A DNA stretch of 64,000 nucleotides from Streptomyces chartreusis (GCF_008704715.1 NZ_CP023689.1:4092001-4156000), one strand, 5' to 3'. Shown: positions 17,233 to 32,026, counted from the stretch's first letter. The notes: generated by a model from the letters alone, not told the origin. Numbers and translations are program-made.

Positions 17233-17356
17233 GCCGACACCTTTCTTGATTCCTCACAGCAATCTTTGCGAGGCGTGATCGGCCTGCCACTCGGGGTGAG
17301 CCGCGAGGGTGAGACCGTCACCGGCCCAGCCCTCGTGACACCCCCTCAGAAACAGC

Positions 17357-17394
17357 GAAAGGGCCCGTACGACCGAAGTCGTACGGGCCCCTTC
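17357..17394 (-). terminator. Terminator after tuf
   Basis: A perfect 13-bp stem (17361-17373 with 17378-17390) with a 4-base loop, extended by three further pairs. It lies 39 bp after the tuf stop and separates str-operon transcription from the PQQ operon. Confidence 0.8.
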
Positions 17395-17432
17395 AGGAGC
17401 TCGCGCTTGGAGCTACCAGGTCAGATCGACAA

Positions 17433-18626
<1,194 letters not shown>

Positions 18627-18704
18627 GGGGTCCTCCTGTGGAGTGGTTCTGAACGCCTTGCTTCATCGGCGCCAGGTGATCTTTGCTGGAAAGCCCGGGC
18701 CCGA

Positions 18705-18760
18705 GGGCATTCCCCCACGAATGCGGGTGAATGCCCCTCCAGGCTCCGGAGTCAAGCCTA
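18705..18760 (-). promoter_or_regulatory. fusA-tuf intergenic hairpin and -10-like box
   Basis: GGGCATTC/GAATGCCC arms (18705-18712, 18729-18736) form a stem. Upstream on the minus strand is TAGGCT (18755-18760), a typical HrdB -10, but no convincing -35 lies 17-18 bp before it. Supports a separate tuf transcript only weakly. Confidence 0.35.
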
Positions 18761-18780
18761 AAGCGTGTGAACGCGGTGCG

Positions 18781-20907
18781 TTACTCGCCCTTGGCCTTCG
18801 CGATGATCTCCTCGGCGACGTTCCGCGGAACCTCGGCGTAGGAGTCGAACTGCATGGAGTAGCTGGCCCGGCCGGACGTCTTGCTGCGCAGGTCGCCGAC
18901 GTAACCGAACATCTCCGAGAGGGGCACGAGGCCCTTCACGACGCGAGCACCCGCCCGCTCCTCCATGGCCTGGATCTGACCACGGCGGGAGTTGATGTCG
19001 CCGATGACCTCACCCATGTAGTCCTCGGGCGTGGTGACCTCGACGGCCATCATCGGCTCGAGCAGCACGGGGCTGGCCTTGCGCGCGGCCTCCTTGAAGG
19101 CCTGCGAGCCGGCGATCTTGAACGCGAGCTCGGAGGAGTCGACCTCGTGGTAGCCACCGTCGAGCAGCGTGACGCGCACGCCGGTCATCTCGTAGCCCGC
19201 GAGGATGCCGAACTGCATGGCCTCCTGCGCACCGGCGTCGACCGAAGGGATGTACTCCTTCGGGATACGACCACCGGTGACCTTGTTCACGAACTCGTAC
19301 GAGGCGTCGCCGCCCTCGATCGGCTCGATCGCGATCTGCACCTTGGCGAACTGGCCGGTACCACCAGTCTGCTTCTTGTGCGTGTAGTCGACGCGCTCGA
19401 CGGCCTTGCGGATCGTCTCGCGGTAGGCGACCTGCGGCTTGCCGACGTTGGCCTCGACCTTGAACTCACGGCGCATGCGGTCGACCAGCACCTCGAGGTG
19501 CAGCTCGCCCATACCACCGATGATGGTCTGGCCCGTCTCCTCGTCCGAGTGGACCTGGAAGGAGGGGTCCTCCTCCGCGAGACGCTGGATGGCGACACCC
19601 AGCTTCTCCTGGTCACCCTTGGACTTGGGCTCGATCGCGACCTGGATGACCGGCGCCGGGAAGTCCATGGACTCCAGGATCACCGGCTGCTTGTCGTCGC
19701 TCAGCGTCTCACCGGTGGTGGTCTGCTTCAGGCCCATGACGGCGACGATGTCGCCGGCGCCCACCGCCTCGATCTCCTCACGCTTGTTCGCGTGCATGCG
19801 GTAGATCTTGCCGATGCGCTCCTTCTTGCCCTTGACGGAGTTCAGCACGGCGGTGCCGGACTCCAGGCGACCGGAGTAGATCCGGACGAAGGTGAGCTTG
19901 CCGAGGTGCGGGTCGCTCATGATCTTGAAGGCAAGAGCCGACAGGGGCTCCTCCTCGGACGGCTTGCGCTTGACGACGACCTCGGGGTCCTTGACGTCGT
20001 GGCCCTCGATGGCCTCGACGTCCAGGGGGGTCGGCAGGTAGCGCACGACCGCGTCGAGCAGGGGCTGGACGCCCTTGTTCTTGAACGCGGTGCCGCAGAA
20101 CACCGGGGTGACCGTGGTGTCGCTCGACTTGCCGGACGCGATGGTGATGCGACGGATCGCGGCGTACAGCTGCTCCTCGGTGGGCTCCTGGCCCTCCAGG
20201 TACAGCTCCATGATCTCTTCGTCGTTCTCGGCGACGCCCTCGATCAGCTTGCCGCGGTACTCCTCGGCAGCCTCGGTGTGCGTGGCCGGGATGTCGACGA
20301 CGTCGTACATCTCGCCCTTGGCGGCCTCGGCGGACCACACGAGCGCCTTCATGCGGACCAGGTCCACGACGCCCTTGAAGTCGGCCTCGGCACCGATCGG
20401 AAGCTGCATGACCAGCGGCTGCGCACCAAGGCGGTCCGAGATCATGTCGACGCAGCGGTGGAACTCGGCACCGGTGCGGTCGAGCTTGTTCACGAAGCAG
20501 ATGCGCGGCACGCCGTAACGGTCGGCCTGACGCCACACCGTCTCGGACTGCGGCTCGACACCGGCGACACCGTCGAACACCGTGACGGCACCGTCGAGGA
20601 CGCGCAGCGAGCGCTCCACCTCGACCGTGAAGTCGACGTGGCCCGGGGTGTCGATGATGTTGATCGTGTAGTCGTTGTCCTCGAGCGGCCAGTGACAGGT
20701 GGTGGCAGCAGAGGTGATCGTGATGCCACGCTCCTGCTCCTGCTCCATCCAGTCCATGGTGGCGGCGCCGTCGTGGACCTCACCGATCTTGTAGCTGACG
20801 CCGGTGTAGAAGAGGATCCGCTCGGTGGTGGTCGTCTTGCCCGCGTCGATGTGGGCCATGATCCCGATGTTGCGGACCTTGGCCAGGTCAAGTGAAGTGG
20901 TAGCCAT
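18781..20907 (-). CDS. fusA: Elongation factor G
   Basis: Translocation GTPase, 708 residues, with G1 AHIDAGKT (residues 18-25), DTPGHVDF and NKLD motifs intact. Third gene of the str operon (rpsL-rpsG-fusA-tuf). Confidence 0.99.
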   Translation of the reverse strand: MATTSLDLAKVRNIGIMAHIDAGKTTTTERILFYTGVSYKIGEVHDGAATMDWMEQEQERGITITSAATTCHWPLEDNDYTINIIDTPGHVDFTVEVERSLRVLDGAVTVFDGVAGVEPQSETVWRQADRYGVPRICFVNKLDRTGAEFHRCVDMISDRLGAQPLVMQLPIGAEADFKGVVDLVRMKALVWSAEAAKGEMYDVVDIPATHTEAAEEYRGKLIEGVAENDEEIMELYLEGQEPTEEQLYAAIRRITIASGKSSDTTVTPVFCGTAFKNKGVQPLLDAVVRYLPTPLDVEAIEGHDVKDPEVVVKRKPSEEEPLSALAFKIMSDPHLGKLTFVRIYSGRLESGTAVLNSVKGKKERIGKIYRMHANKREEIEAVGAGDIVAVMGLKQTTTGETLSDDKQPVILESMDFPAPVIQVAIEPKSKGDQEKLGVAIQRLAEEDPSFQVHSDEETGQTIIGGMGELHLEVLVDRMRREFKVEANVGKPQVAYRETIRKAVERVDYTHKKQTGGTGQFAKVQIAIEPIEGGDASYEFVNKVTGGRIPKEYIPSVDAGAQEAMQFGILAGYEMTGVRVTLLDGGYHEVDSSELAFKIAGSQAFKEAARKASPVLLEPMMAVEVTTPEDYMGEVIGDINSRRGQIQAMEERAGARVVKGLVPLSEMFGYVGDLRSKTSGRASYSMQFDSYAEVPRNVAEEIIAKAKGE

Positions 20908-20946
20908 AAGGCTTCAGTCTTCTCTCGGTCTCGATGGGGTCTGCGA

Positions 20947-21417
20947 CTACCAGCGGTAGTGCGCGAAGGCCTTGTTGGACTCGGCCATCTTGTGGGTGTC
21001 CTCGCGCTTCTTCACGGCCGCACCGAGGCCGTTCGAGGCGTCGAGAAGCTCGTTGAGGAGACGCTCGGTCATGGTCTTCTCGCGACGGGCGCGGGAGTAA
21101 CCGACCAGCCAGCGCAGCGCGAGCGTGTTGGCACGACCGGGCTTGACCTCGATCGGAACCTGGTACGTCGCACCACCGACACGGCGGGACTTGACCTCGA
21201 GGGTCGGCTTGATGTTCTCAAGCGCGCGCTTCAGCGTGATGATCGGGTCGTTGCCCGTCTTCTCACGCAGACCCTCCATGGCGCCGTAGACGATGCGCTC
21301 GGCGGTGGAGCGCTTGCCGTTCAGCAGCACCTTGTTGATGAGCGACGTGACAAGAGGAGAACCGTAGACCGGGTCGATGATGACCGGGCGCTTCGGGGCG
21401 GGGCCCTTACGAGGCAT
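20947..21417 (-). CDS. rpsG: 30S ribosomal protein S7
   Basis: 16S rRNA 3'-domain assembly initiator, 156 residues starting MPRKGPAPKRPVIIDPVYGS and ending AESNKAFAHYRW. Two bases after the rpsL stop. Confidence 0.99.
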   Translation of the reverse strand: MPRKGPAPKRPVIIDPVYGSPLVTSLINKVLLNGKRSTAERIVYGAMEGLREKTGNDPIITLKRALENIKPTLEVKSRRVGGATYQVPIEVKPGRANTLALRWLVGYSRARREKTMTERLLNELLDASNGLGAAVKKREDTHKMAESNKAFAHYRW

Positions 21418-21419
21418 TC

Positions 21420-21791
21420 TTACTTCTCCTTCTTGGCGCCGTAGCGGCTGCGGGCCTGCTTGCGGTTCTTGACACCCTGGGTGTCGAGGGAGCCGCGGAT
21501 GATCTTGTAGCGAACACCCGGCAGGTCCTTCACACGGCCACCACGCACGAGCACGATGGAGTGCTCCTGCAAGTTGTGTCCCTCACCCGGAATGTAAGCG
21601 GTGACCTCGATCCCGCTGGTCAGACGCACACGCGCGACCTTACGCAGGGCCGAGTTCGGCTTCTTCGGGGTGGTCGTGAACACACGCGTGCAGACGCCAC
21701 GACGCTGAGGGGAACCCTCGAGTGCGGGCGTCTTGTTCTTCTCGACCTTGTCCTGCCGGCCCTTACGGACCAGCTGCTGGATCGTAGGCAC
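21420..21791 (-). CDS. rpsL: 30S ribosomal protein S12
   Basis: Decoding-fidelity protein and streptomycin target, 123 residues. The GTG start (21789-21791, PTIQQLVRKGRQDK) follows GGAGAAGTAG; the longer open frame upstream is leader sequence. Lysines in TPKKPNSA and RVKDLPG are the wild-type, streptomycin-sensitive residues. Confidence 0.98.
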   Translation of the reverse strand: MPTIQQLVRKGRQDKVEKNKTPALEGSPQRRGVCTRVFTTTPKKPNSALRKVARVRLTSGIEVTAYIPGEGHNLQEHSIVLVRGGRVKDLPGVRYKIIRGSLDTQGVKNRKQARSRYGAKKEK

Positions 21792-21842
21792 TACTTCTCC
21801 GGTTTCTGTGTGCCGAATGGTGAAGCTAACCTGGAACGTCGC

Positions 21843-21867
21843 CGACCCACGCGGTCGGGTGTGTCGA
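21843..21867 (-). promoter_or_regulatory. str operon copy of the shared leader hairpin
   Basis: This 25-base element is the same as 11514-11538 before rpsJ except for one base. It has a CCGACC/GGTCGG stem with a GCGTG loop and lies 52-76 bases before the rpsL GTG. Confidence 0.5.
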
Positions 21868-21984
21868 ATCCGGCGGACTTCCGCCGTGAGGCGAAAAGAG
21901 CACAGATTGCGGTGGCCGCTCACAGCTCGTTATGCGGTTGAAGGCACGCACGAGAGCCAGGGCACACCCCAGGCACAAGGTCTG

Positions 21985-22013
21985 AGCGTACCTACCTCAT
22001 TCGCTGCGGTCAA
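21985..22013 (-). promoter_or_regulatory. Candidate str operon promoter
   Basis: Minus-strand TTGACC (22008-22013) and TACGCT (21985-21990) are exactly 17 bp apart, a strong vegetative Streptomyces promoter. The predicted leader to rpsL is about 187 bases. Confidence 0.65.
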
Positions 22014-22112
22014 AACAAATGGACCTCGCCCGCATCGCCATACGACGGATGTCAAGACCACGCGACGGTTTTGATCTTCGAATCCACCGCCTGGCGAAGT
22101 CACCGGCGGCTC

Positions 22113-22168
22113 TACAGCCCCCTCAAGGGGCGCGGGGAACTGCGCGACCAGGCACGACGGCGCGGCAG
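22113..22168. repeat. Interspersed Streptomyces intergenic repeat
   Basis: The segment with GCCCCCTCAAGGGGCGCGGG followed by GAACTGCGCGACCAGG matches, from memory, a short repeat seen many times in Streptomyces intergenic regions. It begins with a CCCCTCAAGGGG hairpin and lies between the str promoter and the DUF1707 gene. Confidence 0.5.
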
Positions 22169-22210
22169 TCGAACGACGGCTGAACATCGCGGCACCTCCC
22201 AGCGGAGCGC

Positions 22211-22768
22211 CTACGCGGACACCGCGGCGGCCACGAGCATCAGCGTCAGCAGGACCGCCCAGGCCGCGTTCGACACCCAGCCGAACACCAGCCCGGTCAG
22301 GGCGAGCGCGTCACCGCCCTCCCCGGTCCGCCGTATCTCGGCACGGGCCGCGTGTCCGAGCACCACGGCCGGGATGCCGGTCAGCCCGAAGCTCACCAGG
22401 CACAGCACACCGCAGACCGCGGAGCCGACCGCCTTGCCGTTGGTCTGCGGCCGGACGACCGGCAGGAAGGTCCCCGGCACGGGCGTCACGGGTGCCGGCA
22501 ACGGCATCGGGCCCTGGGGCAGATCGGCGACGAGCAGCGCCAGCTCCCCCACCGTACGGGCCGTATAGGCGCGCGCGACGCGCTTCTCGAACTCGGGCTG
22601 CTCCAGGCGTCCCTCGCCGTAGCCGGCCCTGAGCACGTCCACGGCCCGCTCGCGGTCGGCGTGCGAGGCGAGCATCGACGGTGTCGCCGGGGTGCCGGGC
22701 CCGGTCCACGGCTGCGGAACACCACCGCCCTGCCACGGCTGCCAGGGCTGCCACGACGGTTGCGCCAT
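22211..22768 (-). CDS. DUF1707/DUF4190 membrane protein
   Basis: 185 residues of unknown function. Residues about 35-80 (SHADRERAVDVLRAGYGEGR) are a DUF1707 domain, common in actinobacteria. The C-terminal half is DUF4190-like with two hydrophobic segments (about 115-140 and 160-185). The ATG at 22766-22768 is preceded by GGGGGAGG at good spacing. It stands alone between the rpoBC terminator and the str leader. Confidence 0.85.
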   Translation of the reverse strand: MAQPSWQPWQPWQGGGVPQPWTGPGTPATPSMLASHADRERAVDVLRAGYGEGRLEQPEFEKRVARAYTARTVGELALLVADLPQGPMPLPAPVTPVPGTFLPVVRPQTNGKAVGSAVCGVLCLVSFGLTGIPAVVLGHAARAEIRRTGEGGDALALTGLVFGWVSNAAWAVLLTLMLVAAAVSA

Positions 22769-22877
22769 GGAGAGCACCTCCCCCGTACTGGTCGGAGTCT
22801 CTCCATGATGCGCCGAACCGGCCCTCCGGGCATCGGGGTCCACCCCGAGAAAACCCCGACACGTCCCCGGACACGCC

Positions 22878-22911
22878 GAAGGGCGGCCACCCCGGGAGGT
22901 GACCGCCCTTC
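22878..22911 (-). terminator. Terminator of the rpoB-rpoC operon
   Basis: A GAAGGGCGG/CCGCCCTTC stem continues, after one mismatch, into CACC/GGTG, about 20 bp after the rpoC stop. Confidence 0.75.
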
Positions 22912-22930
22912 AGTGCGTCAGACGCACGCC

Positions 22931-26830
<3,900 letters not shown>

Positions 26831-26888
26831 TATGCGTCAATCCCTCTCAGGGTTGTAAGTCTTGGGTCTGAAACGGGGGCCTGGGGGT

Positions 26889-26919
26889 CGGCGGGGCTCT
26901 GTGGTTCAGAGCCCCGCCG
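26889..26919 (-). promoter_or_regulatory. rpoB-rpoC intercistronic hairpin
   Basis: A perfect 13-bp stem (26889-26901 with 26907-26919) with a TGGTT loop in the 97-bp gap. It may be a processing site or a partial terminator that adjusts the beta/beta' ratio. Confidence 0.6.
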
Positions 26920-26927
26920 GACTCCCG

Positions 26928-29900
26928 TCAGACCTCTTCGACGCTGCTCGGCTCGCGCCGGGACAGGTCGATGCCGAGCTCCTCCGCAGCGCGGAAGACG
27001 TCCTCGTCGGTGTCACGCATCTCGATGGACATACCGTCGCTGGACAGCACCTCCACGTTCAGGCAGAGCGACTGCATCTCCTTGATGAGCACCTTGAAGG
27101 ACTCGGGGATGCCGGGCTCGGGGATGTTCTCGCCCTTGACGATGGCCTCGTAGACCTTCACGCGGCCGGTCACGTCGTCGGACTTGATGGTCAGCAGCTC
27201 CTGGAGGGCGTACGCGGCGCCGTAAGCCTCGAGCGCCCACACCTCCATCTCACCGAAGCGCTGGCCACCGAACTGGGCCTTACCACCCAGCGGCTGCTGG
27301 GTGATCATGCTGTACGGACCGGTCGAGCGGGCGTGCAGCTTGTCGTCGACCAAGTGGTGCAGCTTCAGGATGTACATGTAGCCGACCGAGATCGGCTCCG
27401 GGAACGGCTCACCCGAGCGGCCGTCGAACAGCGGCGCCTTACCGGTCGGGAGCACCATGCGCTCGCCGTCCCGGTTCGGGATCGTGTGCTCCAGCAGACC
27501 GGCGAGCTCGTCCTCACGCGCACCGTCGAAGACCGGGGTGGCGACGTTGGTGCCGGGCTGGACGCTGTCGGCGCCGATCGCCTGGAGGCGCTGCGCCCAC
27601 TCCTCGCCGAGGCCGGAGACGTCCCAGCCGCGGCTGGCGAGCCAGCCGAGGTGGATCTCCAGGACCTGTCCCGGGTTCATTCGGGACGGCACACCCAGCG
27701 GGTTGAGGATGATGTCGACCGGGGTGCCGTCCTCCAGGAACGGCATGTCCTCGATCGGCAGGATCTTGGAGATGACACCCTTGTTGCCGTGACGGCCGGC
27801 GAGCTTGTCACCGTCGGTGATCTTGCGCTTCTGCGCCACGTACACGCGCACCAGCTGGTTCACACCGGGGGGAAGCTCGTCGCCCTCCTCGCGGTCGAAG
27901 ACGCGGACACCGATGACCTTGCCGATCTCGCCGTGCGGCACCTTCAGCGAGGTGTCACGGACCTCACGGGCCTTCTCACCGAAGATCGCGCGCAGCAGGC
28001 GCTCCTCCGGCGTCAGCTCGGTCTCGCCCTTGGGCGTGACCTTGCCGACAAGGATGTCTCCGGCGACGACCTCGGCACCGATCCGGATGATGCCGCGCTC
28101 GTCGAGGTCGGCGAGGACCTCCTCGGAGACGTTCGGGATGTCCCGGGTGATCTCCTCGGGGCCGAGCTTGGTGTCACGGGCGTCGACCTCGTGCTCCTCG
28201 ATGTGGATCGAGGAGAGGACGTCGTCCTGCACGAGGCGCTGCGACAGGATGATCGCGTCCTCGTAGTTGTGACCCTCCCACGGCATGAACGCCACGAGCA
28301 GGTTCTTGCCCAGCGCCATCTCGCCGTTCTCGGTGGCCGGACCGTCGGCCAGGACCTGGCCCTCGATGATCCGGTCGCCCTCGTTGACGATGACCTTCTG
28401 GTTGACCGAGGTGCCCTGGTTGGAGCGGGCGAACTTGGCCAGGCGGTACGTGATGTACGTGCCGTCGTCGTTGGCGGTGGTGATGTAGTCCGCGGAGACC
28501 TCCTGGACCACACCCGCCTTCTCGGCCTTGACCACGTCGCCGGCGTCGACGGCGGAGCGGTACTCCATGCCGGTGCCGACGAGCGGGGACTCGGACTTGA
28601 TGAGGGGCACGGCCTGACGCATCATGTTCGCGCCCATGAGGGCACGGTTGGCGTCGTCGTGCTCCAGGAACGGGATCATGGCGGTCGCGACCGACACCAT
28701 CTGGCGCGGCGAGACGTCCATGTAGTCCACGTCGTCACCGGCGACGTAGTCGACCTCGCCGCCACGGCGGCGGACCAGCACGCGGTTCTCGGTGAAGCGC
28801 ATGTCGTCGTTGAGCGTGGCGTTGGCCTGCGCGATGACGAAGCGGTCTTCCTCGTCGGCCGTCAGGTAGTCGACCTCGTCGGTGACCTGACCCTCGACGA
28901 CCTTGCGGTACGGCGTCTCCACGAAGCCGAACGCGTTGACGCGGCCGTAGGAGGCGAGCGAACCGATCAGACCGATGTTGGGGCCTTCGGGCGTCTCGAT
29001 CGGGCACATACGGCCGTAGTGAGACGGGTGCACGTCACGGACCTCGAAGCCGGCCCGCTCACGGGAGAGACCACCCGGGCCAAGAGCCGACAGACGGCGC
29101 TTGTGGGTGAGACCCGACAGCGGGTTGTTCTGGTCCATGAACTGCGACAGCTGGCTGGTGCCGAAGAACTCCTTGATGGAGGCGACGACCGGCCGGATGT
29201 TGATCAGGGTCTGCGGCGTGATCGCCTCGACGTCCTGAGTCGTCATGCGCTCACGGACGACGCGCTCCATACGAGCCAGACCCGTGCGGACCTGGTTCTG
29301 GATGAGCTCGCCGACGCTGCGCAGACGACGGTTGCCGAAGTGGTCGATGTCGTCGGTCTCGACGACGATCGTCTGGCCGTTGTCGGCGGCCGTCTCGGTC
29401 TCACCGGCGTGCAGCTTGACCAGGTACTTGATCGTCGAGATGACGTCCTCGACGGTCAGGACGCCTGCGTCGAGCGGAGCCTCCGCACCCAGCTTCTTGT
29501 TGACCTTGTAGCGGCCGACCTTCGCGAGGTCGTAGCGCTTGGGGTTGAAGTACAGGTTCTCGAGGAGCGTCTGCGCCGCCTCGCGCGTCGGGGGCTCGCC
29601 CGGACGCAGCTTGCGGTAGATGTCGAGCAGCGCGTCGTCCTGGCCCTGGGTGTGGTCCTTCTCCAGGGTGGCGCGCATGGACTCGTACTCGCCGAACTCC
29701 TCCAGGATCTGCTCGGTCGTCCAACCGAGAGCCTTGAGCAGAACGGTCACGGACTGCTTGCGCTTGCGGTCGATGCGCACACCGACCATGTCGCGCTTGT
29801 CGATCTCCAGCTCCAGCCAGGCGCCCCGGGACGGGATGACCTTGGCGGAGAAGATGTCCTTGTCGGACGTCTTGTCGATGGAGGAGTCGAAGTAGACACC

Positions 29901-30413
29901 GGGCGAACGGACCAGCTGCGACACCACGACACGCTCGGTGCCGTTGATGACGAACGTGCCCTTGTGCGTCATGAGCGGGAAGTCGCCCATGAAGACGGTC
30001 TGAGACTTGATCTCGCCGGTCTCGTTGTTGGTGAACTCTGCCGTCACGAAGAGCGGGGCCGCGTACGTGAAGTCGCGGTCCTTGCACTCGTCGATGCTGT
30101 TCTTCGGCGGCTCGAAACGGTGGTCGCGGAACGTCAGCGACATCGACCCGGAGAAGTCCTCGATCGGGGAGATCTCCTCGAAGATCTCCTCGAGACCGGA
30201 CTTGGTGGGGACGTCCTGACCGGACTCCAGAGCCGCCTCGACCCGACTCTGCCAGGCGGTGTTCCCGAGCAGCCAGTCAAAGCTCTCGGTCTGCAGCGCG
30301 AGCAGGTTGGGAACCTCGAGGGGCTCCTTGATCTTTGCAAAGGAGATGCGCAGCGGGGCGGTGCTGGCGCCGTTGTTCGTATTCGCGGTCGAGGCGTTGC
30401 GCGAGGCGGCCAA
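26928..30413 (-). CDS. rpoB: RNA polymerase subunit beta
   Basis: Rifampicin target. The best start is the TTG at 30411-30413 (then AASRNASTANTNN): GGAAGGA lies seven bases before it and the 1161 residues match the S. coelicolor length. An ATG 30 bases upstream is open but lacks that support. The rifampicin region (GTSQLSQFMDQNNPLSGLTH, then KRRLSALGPGG) is wild type. Confidence 0.97.
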   Translation of the reverse strand: MAASRNASTANTNNGASTAPLRISFAKIKEPLEVPNLLALQTESFDWLLGNTAWQSRVEAALESGQDVPTKSGLEEIFEEISPIEDFSGSMSLTFRDHRFEPPKNSIDECKDRDFTYAAPLFVTAEFTNNETGEIKSQTVFMGDFPLMTHKGTFVINGTERVVVSQLVRSPGVYFDSSIDKTSDKDIFSAKVIPSRGAWLELEIDKRDMVGVRIDRKRKQSVTVLLKALGWTTEQILEEFGEYESMRATLEKDHTQGQDDALLDIYRKLRPGEPPTREAAQTLLENLYFNPKRYDLAKVGRYKVNKKLGAEAPLDAGVLTVEDVISTIKYLVKLHAGETETAADNGQTIVVETDDIDHFGNRRLRSVGELIQNQVRTGLARMERVVRERMTTQDVEAITPQTLINIRPVVASIKEFFGTSQLSQFMDQNNPLSGLTHKRRLSALGPGGLSRERAGFEVRDVHPSHYGRMCPIETPEGPNIGLIGSLASYGRVNAFGFVETPYRKVVEGQVTDEVDYLTADEEDRFVIAQANATLNDDMRFTENRVLVRRRGGEVDYVAGDDVDYMDVSPRQMVSVATAMIPFLEHDDANRALMGANMMRQAVPLIKSESPLVGTGMEYRSAVDAGDVVKAEKAGVVQEVSADYITTANDDGTYITYRLAKFARSNQGTSVNQKVIVNEGDRIIEGQVLADGPATENGEMALGKNLLVAFMPWEGHNYEDAIILSQRLVQDDVLSSIHIEEHEVDARDTKLGPEEITRDIPNVSEEVLADLDERGIIRIGAEVVAGDILVGKVTPKGETELTPEERLLRAIFGEKAREVRDTSLKVPHGEIGKVIGVRVFDREEGDELPPGVNQLVRVYVAQKRKITDGDKLAGRHGNKGVISKILPIEDMPFLEDGTPVDIILNPLGVPSRMNPGQVLEIHLGWLASRGWDVSGLGEEWAQRLQAIGADSVQPGTNVATPVFDGAREDELAGLLEHTIPNRDGERMVLPTGKAPLFDGRSGEPFPEPISVGYMYILKLHHLVDDKLHARSTGPYSMITQQPLGGKAQFGGQRFGEMEVWALEAYGAAYALQELLTIKSDDVTGRVKVYEAIVKGENIPEPGIPESFKVLIKEMQSLCLNVEVLSSDGMSIEMRDTDEDVFRAAEELGIDLSRREPSSVEEV

Positions 30414-30990
30414 GAGGGGGTCCTTCCGAGGGCTCGGACTCACTACGCGCGTACCGGCCCCTCACCGGCGCACAGAGACAGGTGTTTCCATCTCCAGCCA
30501 AAGAAGGCCAGGTCAGGGAGGTCCGGTCATCGGTGCTCAAGCGAGGGCATGCCCCTGGTGACGGGCAGGGGACAGCTAACAGGCAGCGCAAAGGGTCAGT
30601 GTAGCCACTTGGCACACTGATGTCCAGTGCGGGTTTTTCGCGACCCTCGTTGCTCTCAACGCCCTCGGCCTGCTTGCCCTCAATGCACGTTGATACTGCC
30701 CTCTTCGTCGCCGATCCATGCCTCGGATTCGGATCCTTGTGGCGACGCGTCCTGAGAATTGCGCGCTGCGTGCGGTTCGTCAAGGCCCCCATGCCCGAAC
30801 CCTGGGGGCCCGGAGACACGACGAAGATCACCATACCCGCCGTCGAAGCGGGCGCAAGGCAACCGTGGCCGCGCCCTCAGGAACGCCGAAGAGCGACCAC
30901 CCGAATGGATGATCGCTCTTCGGTGCGACTGCGTTACAGCCTCAGGAGGCCGGATTCTGCAGCGCTACGGCCGTACTCGGCCGAAAGGTG
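30414..30990 (-). promoter_or_regulatory. rplL-rpoB intergenic region: attenuator and promoter candidate
   Basis: No gene is seen in these 577 bp. After rplL an 11-bp CCGAAGAGCGA/TCGCTCTTCGG stem (30886-30923) looks like a partial terminator. Further on, minus-strand TTGACG (30778-30783) with AATTCT 17 bp away is a weak promoter candidate for rpoBC. The rpoB leader would be over 300 bases. Confidence 0.5.
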
Positions 30991-31371
30991 TTACTTGACC
31001 TCGACGGAGGCGCCGGCGCCCTTGAGGGACTCGGCGGCCTTCTCCGCGGCCTCCTTGGCGACCTTCTCGAGAACGGGCTTCGGGGCGCCGTCCACGAGGT
31101 CCTTGGCCTCCTTCAGACCCAGGGAGGTCAGCTCACGCACGACCTTGATGACCTGGATCTTCTTGTCGCCGGCACCCGTGAGGATGACGTCGAACTCGTC
31201 CTGCTCCTCAGCGGCCTCGGCGGGGGCGCCCGGCACGGCCGGACCGGCGACGGCGACCGCGGCGGCGGCGGTGACGTCGAACTTCTCCTCGAACGCCTTC
31301 ACGAACTCGGAGAGCTGGATGAGGGTCATGCCCTCGAACTCGGCGAGCAGTTCGTCCTGGGTGAGAGCCAC
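30991..31371 (-). CDS. rplL: 50S ribosomal protein L7/L12
   Basis: Stalk protein, 126 residues starting from GTG (31369-31371; ALTQDELLAEFEGMTLIQLS) with GGAAGGA before it. An Ala-rich hinge (about 40-55) is followed by the globular domain EFDVILTGAGDKKIQVIKVV. The open frame extends upstream without family similarity. Confidence 0.97.
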   Translation of the reverse strand: MALTQDELLAEFEGMTLIQLSEFVKAFEEKFDVTAAAAVAVAGPAVPGAPAEAAEEQDEFDVILTGAGDKKIQVIKVVRELTSLGLKEAKDLVDGAPKPVLEKVAKEAAEKAAESLKGAGASVEVK

Positions 31372-31495
31372 GATGGCTTTCCTTCCACTAATTCGGCTGG
31401 TGCCGGATGTACATGTCTGGCGGGCGTACGCTCGGCCCGCTACGACCACTGCCTCAGGCGGACTGCCTCAGGCGGCGATCATGATGCGAGCCGAA

Positions 31496-32026
31496 TTACT
31501 CGGCACCGCCCTGCTCGGCCTGCTTGGCACGAAGCGCCTCCGCGGTGCGGACGAACTTCGACGGGAGCGCCTGGAAGACCTGGGCAGCCTGCGTCTGCTT
31601 GGCCTTGAAGGCGCCCGCCAGCTTGGCGAGCAGAACCTCGCGGGACTCGAGGTCCGCAAGCTTCTTGATCTCGTCGGCGGACAGTGCCTTGCCGTCAAGG
31701 ACACCGCCCTTGATGACGAGGTTCGGGTTGTCCTTGGCGAAGTCACGAAGACCCTTCGCCGACTCCACCGGGTCACCGGTGACGAAGGCGACCGCCGTCG
31801 GACCGTTGAACAGGTCGTCGAGCGTCGAGATCCCGGCCTCGTTGGCCGCAATCTTGGTCAGCGTGTTCTTCACCACGGCGTACTGGGCGTTCTCACCGAG
31901 CGAACGACGCAGCGTCTTGAGCTGCGCCACGGTGAGACCCCGGTACTCGGTCAGCACGGCGGCGTTCGAGCTGCGGAACTGCTCCGTCAGCTCGGCTACC
32001 GCGGCAGCCTTGTCGGGCCTTGCCAT
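31496..32026 (-). CDS. rplJ: 50S ribosomal protein L10
   Basis: Stalk base protein that binds L7/L12 dimers and, in other bacteria, its own mRNA leader. 176 residues starting MARPDKAAAVAELTEQFR. The upstream 68 in-frame codons are leader sequence, not protein. Confidence 0.98.
   Translation of the reverse strand: MARPDKAAAVAELTEQFRSSNAAVLTEYRGLTVAQLKTLRRSLGENAQYAVVKNTLTKIAANEAGISTLDDLFNGPTAVAFVTGDPVESAKGLRDFAKDNPNLVIKGGVLDGKALSADEIKKLADLESREVLLAKLAGAFKAKQTQAAQVFQALPSKFVRTAEALRAKQAEQGGAE

Noticed and set aside
21420..21923. A longer S12 with a 44-residue N-terminal extension
   Set aside because: The extension is translated leader including the shared hairpin; the GTG at 21791 has a good ribosome-binding site and gives the standard 123 residues.
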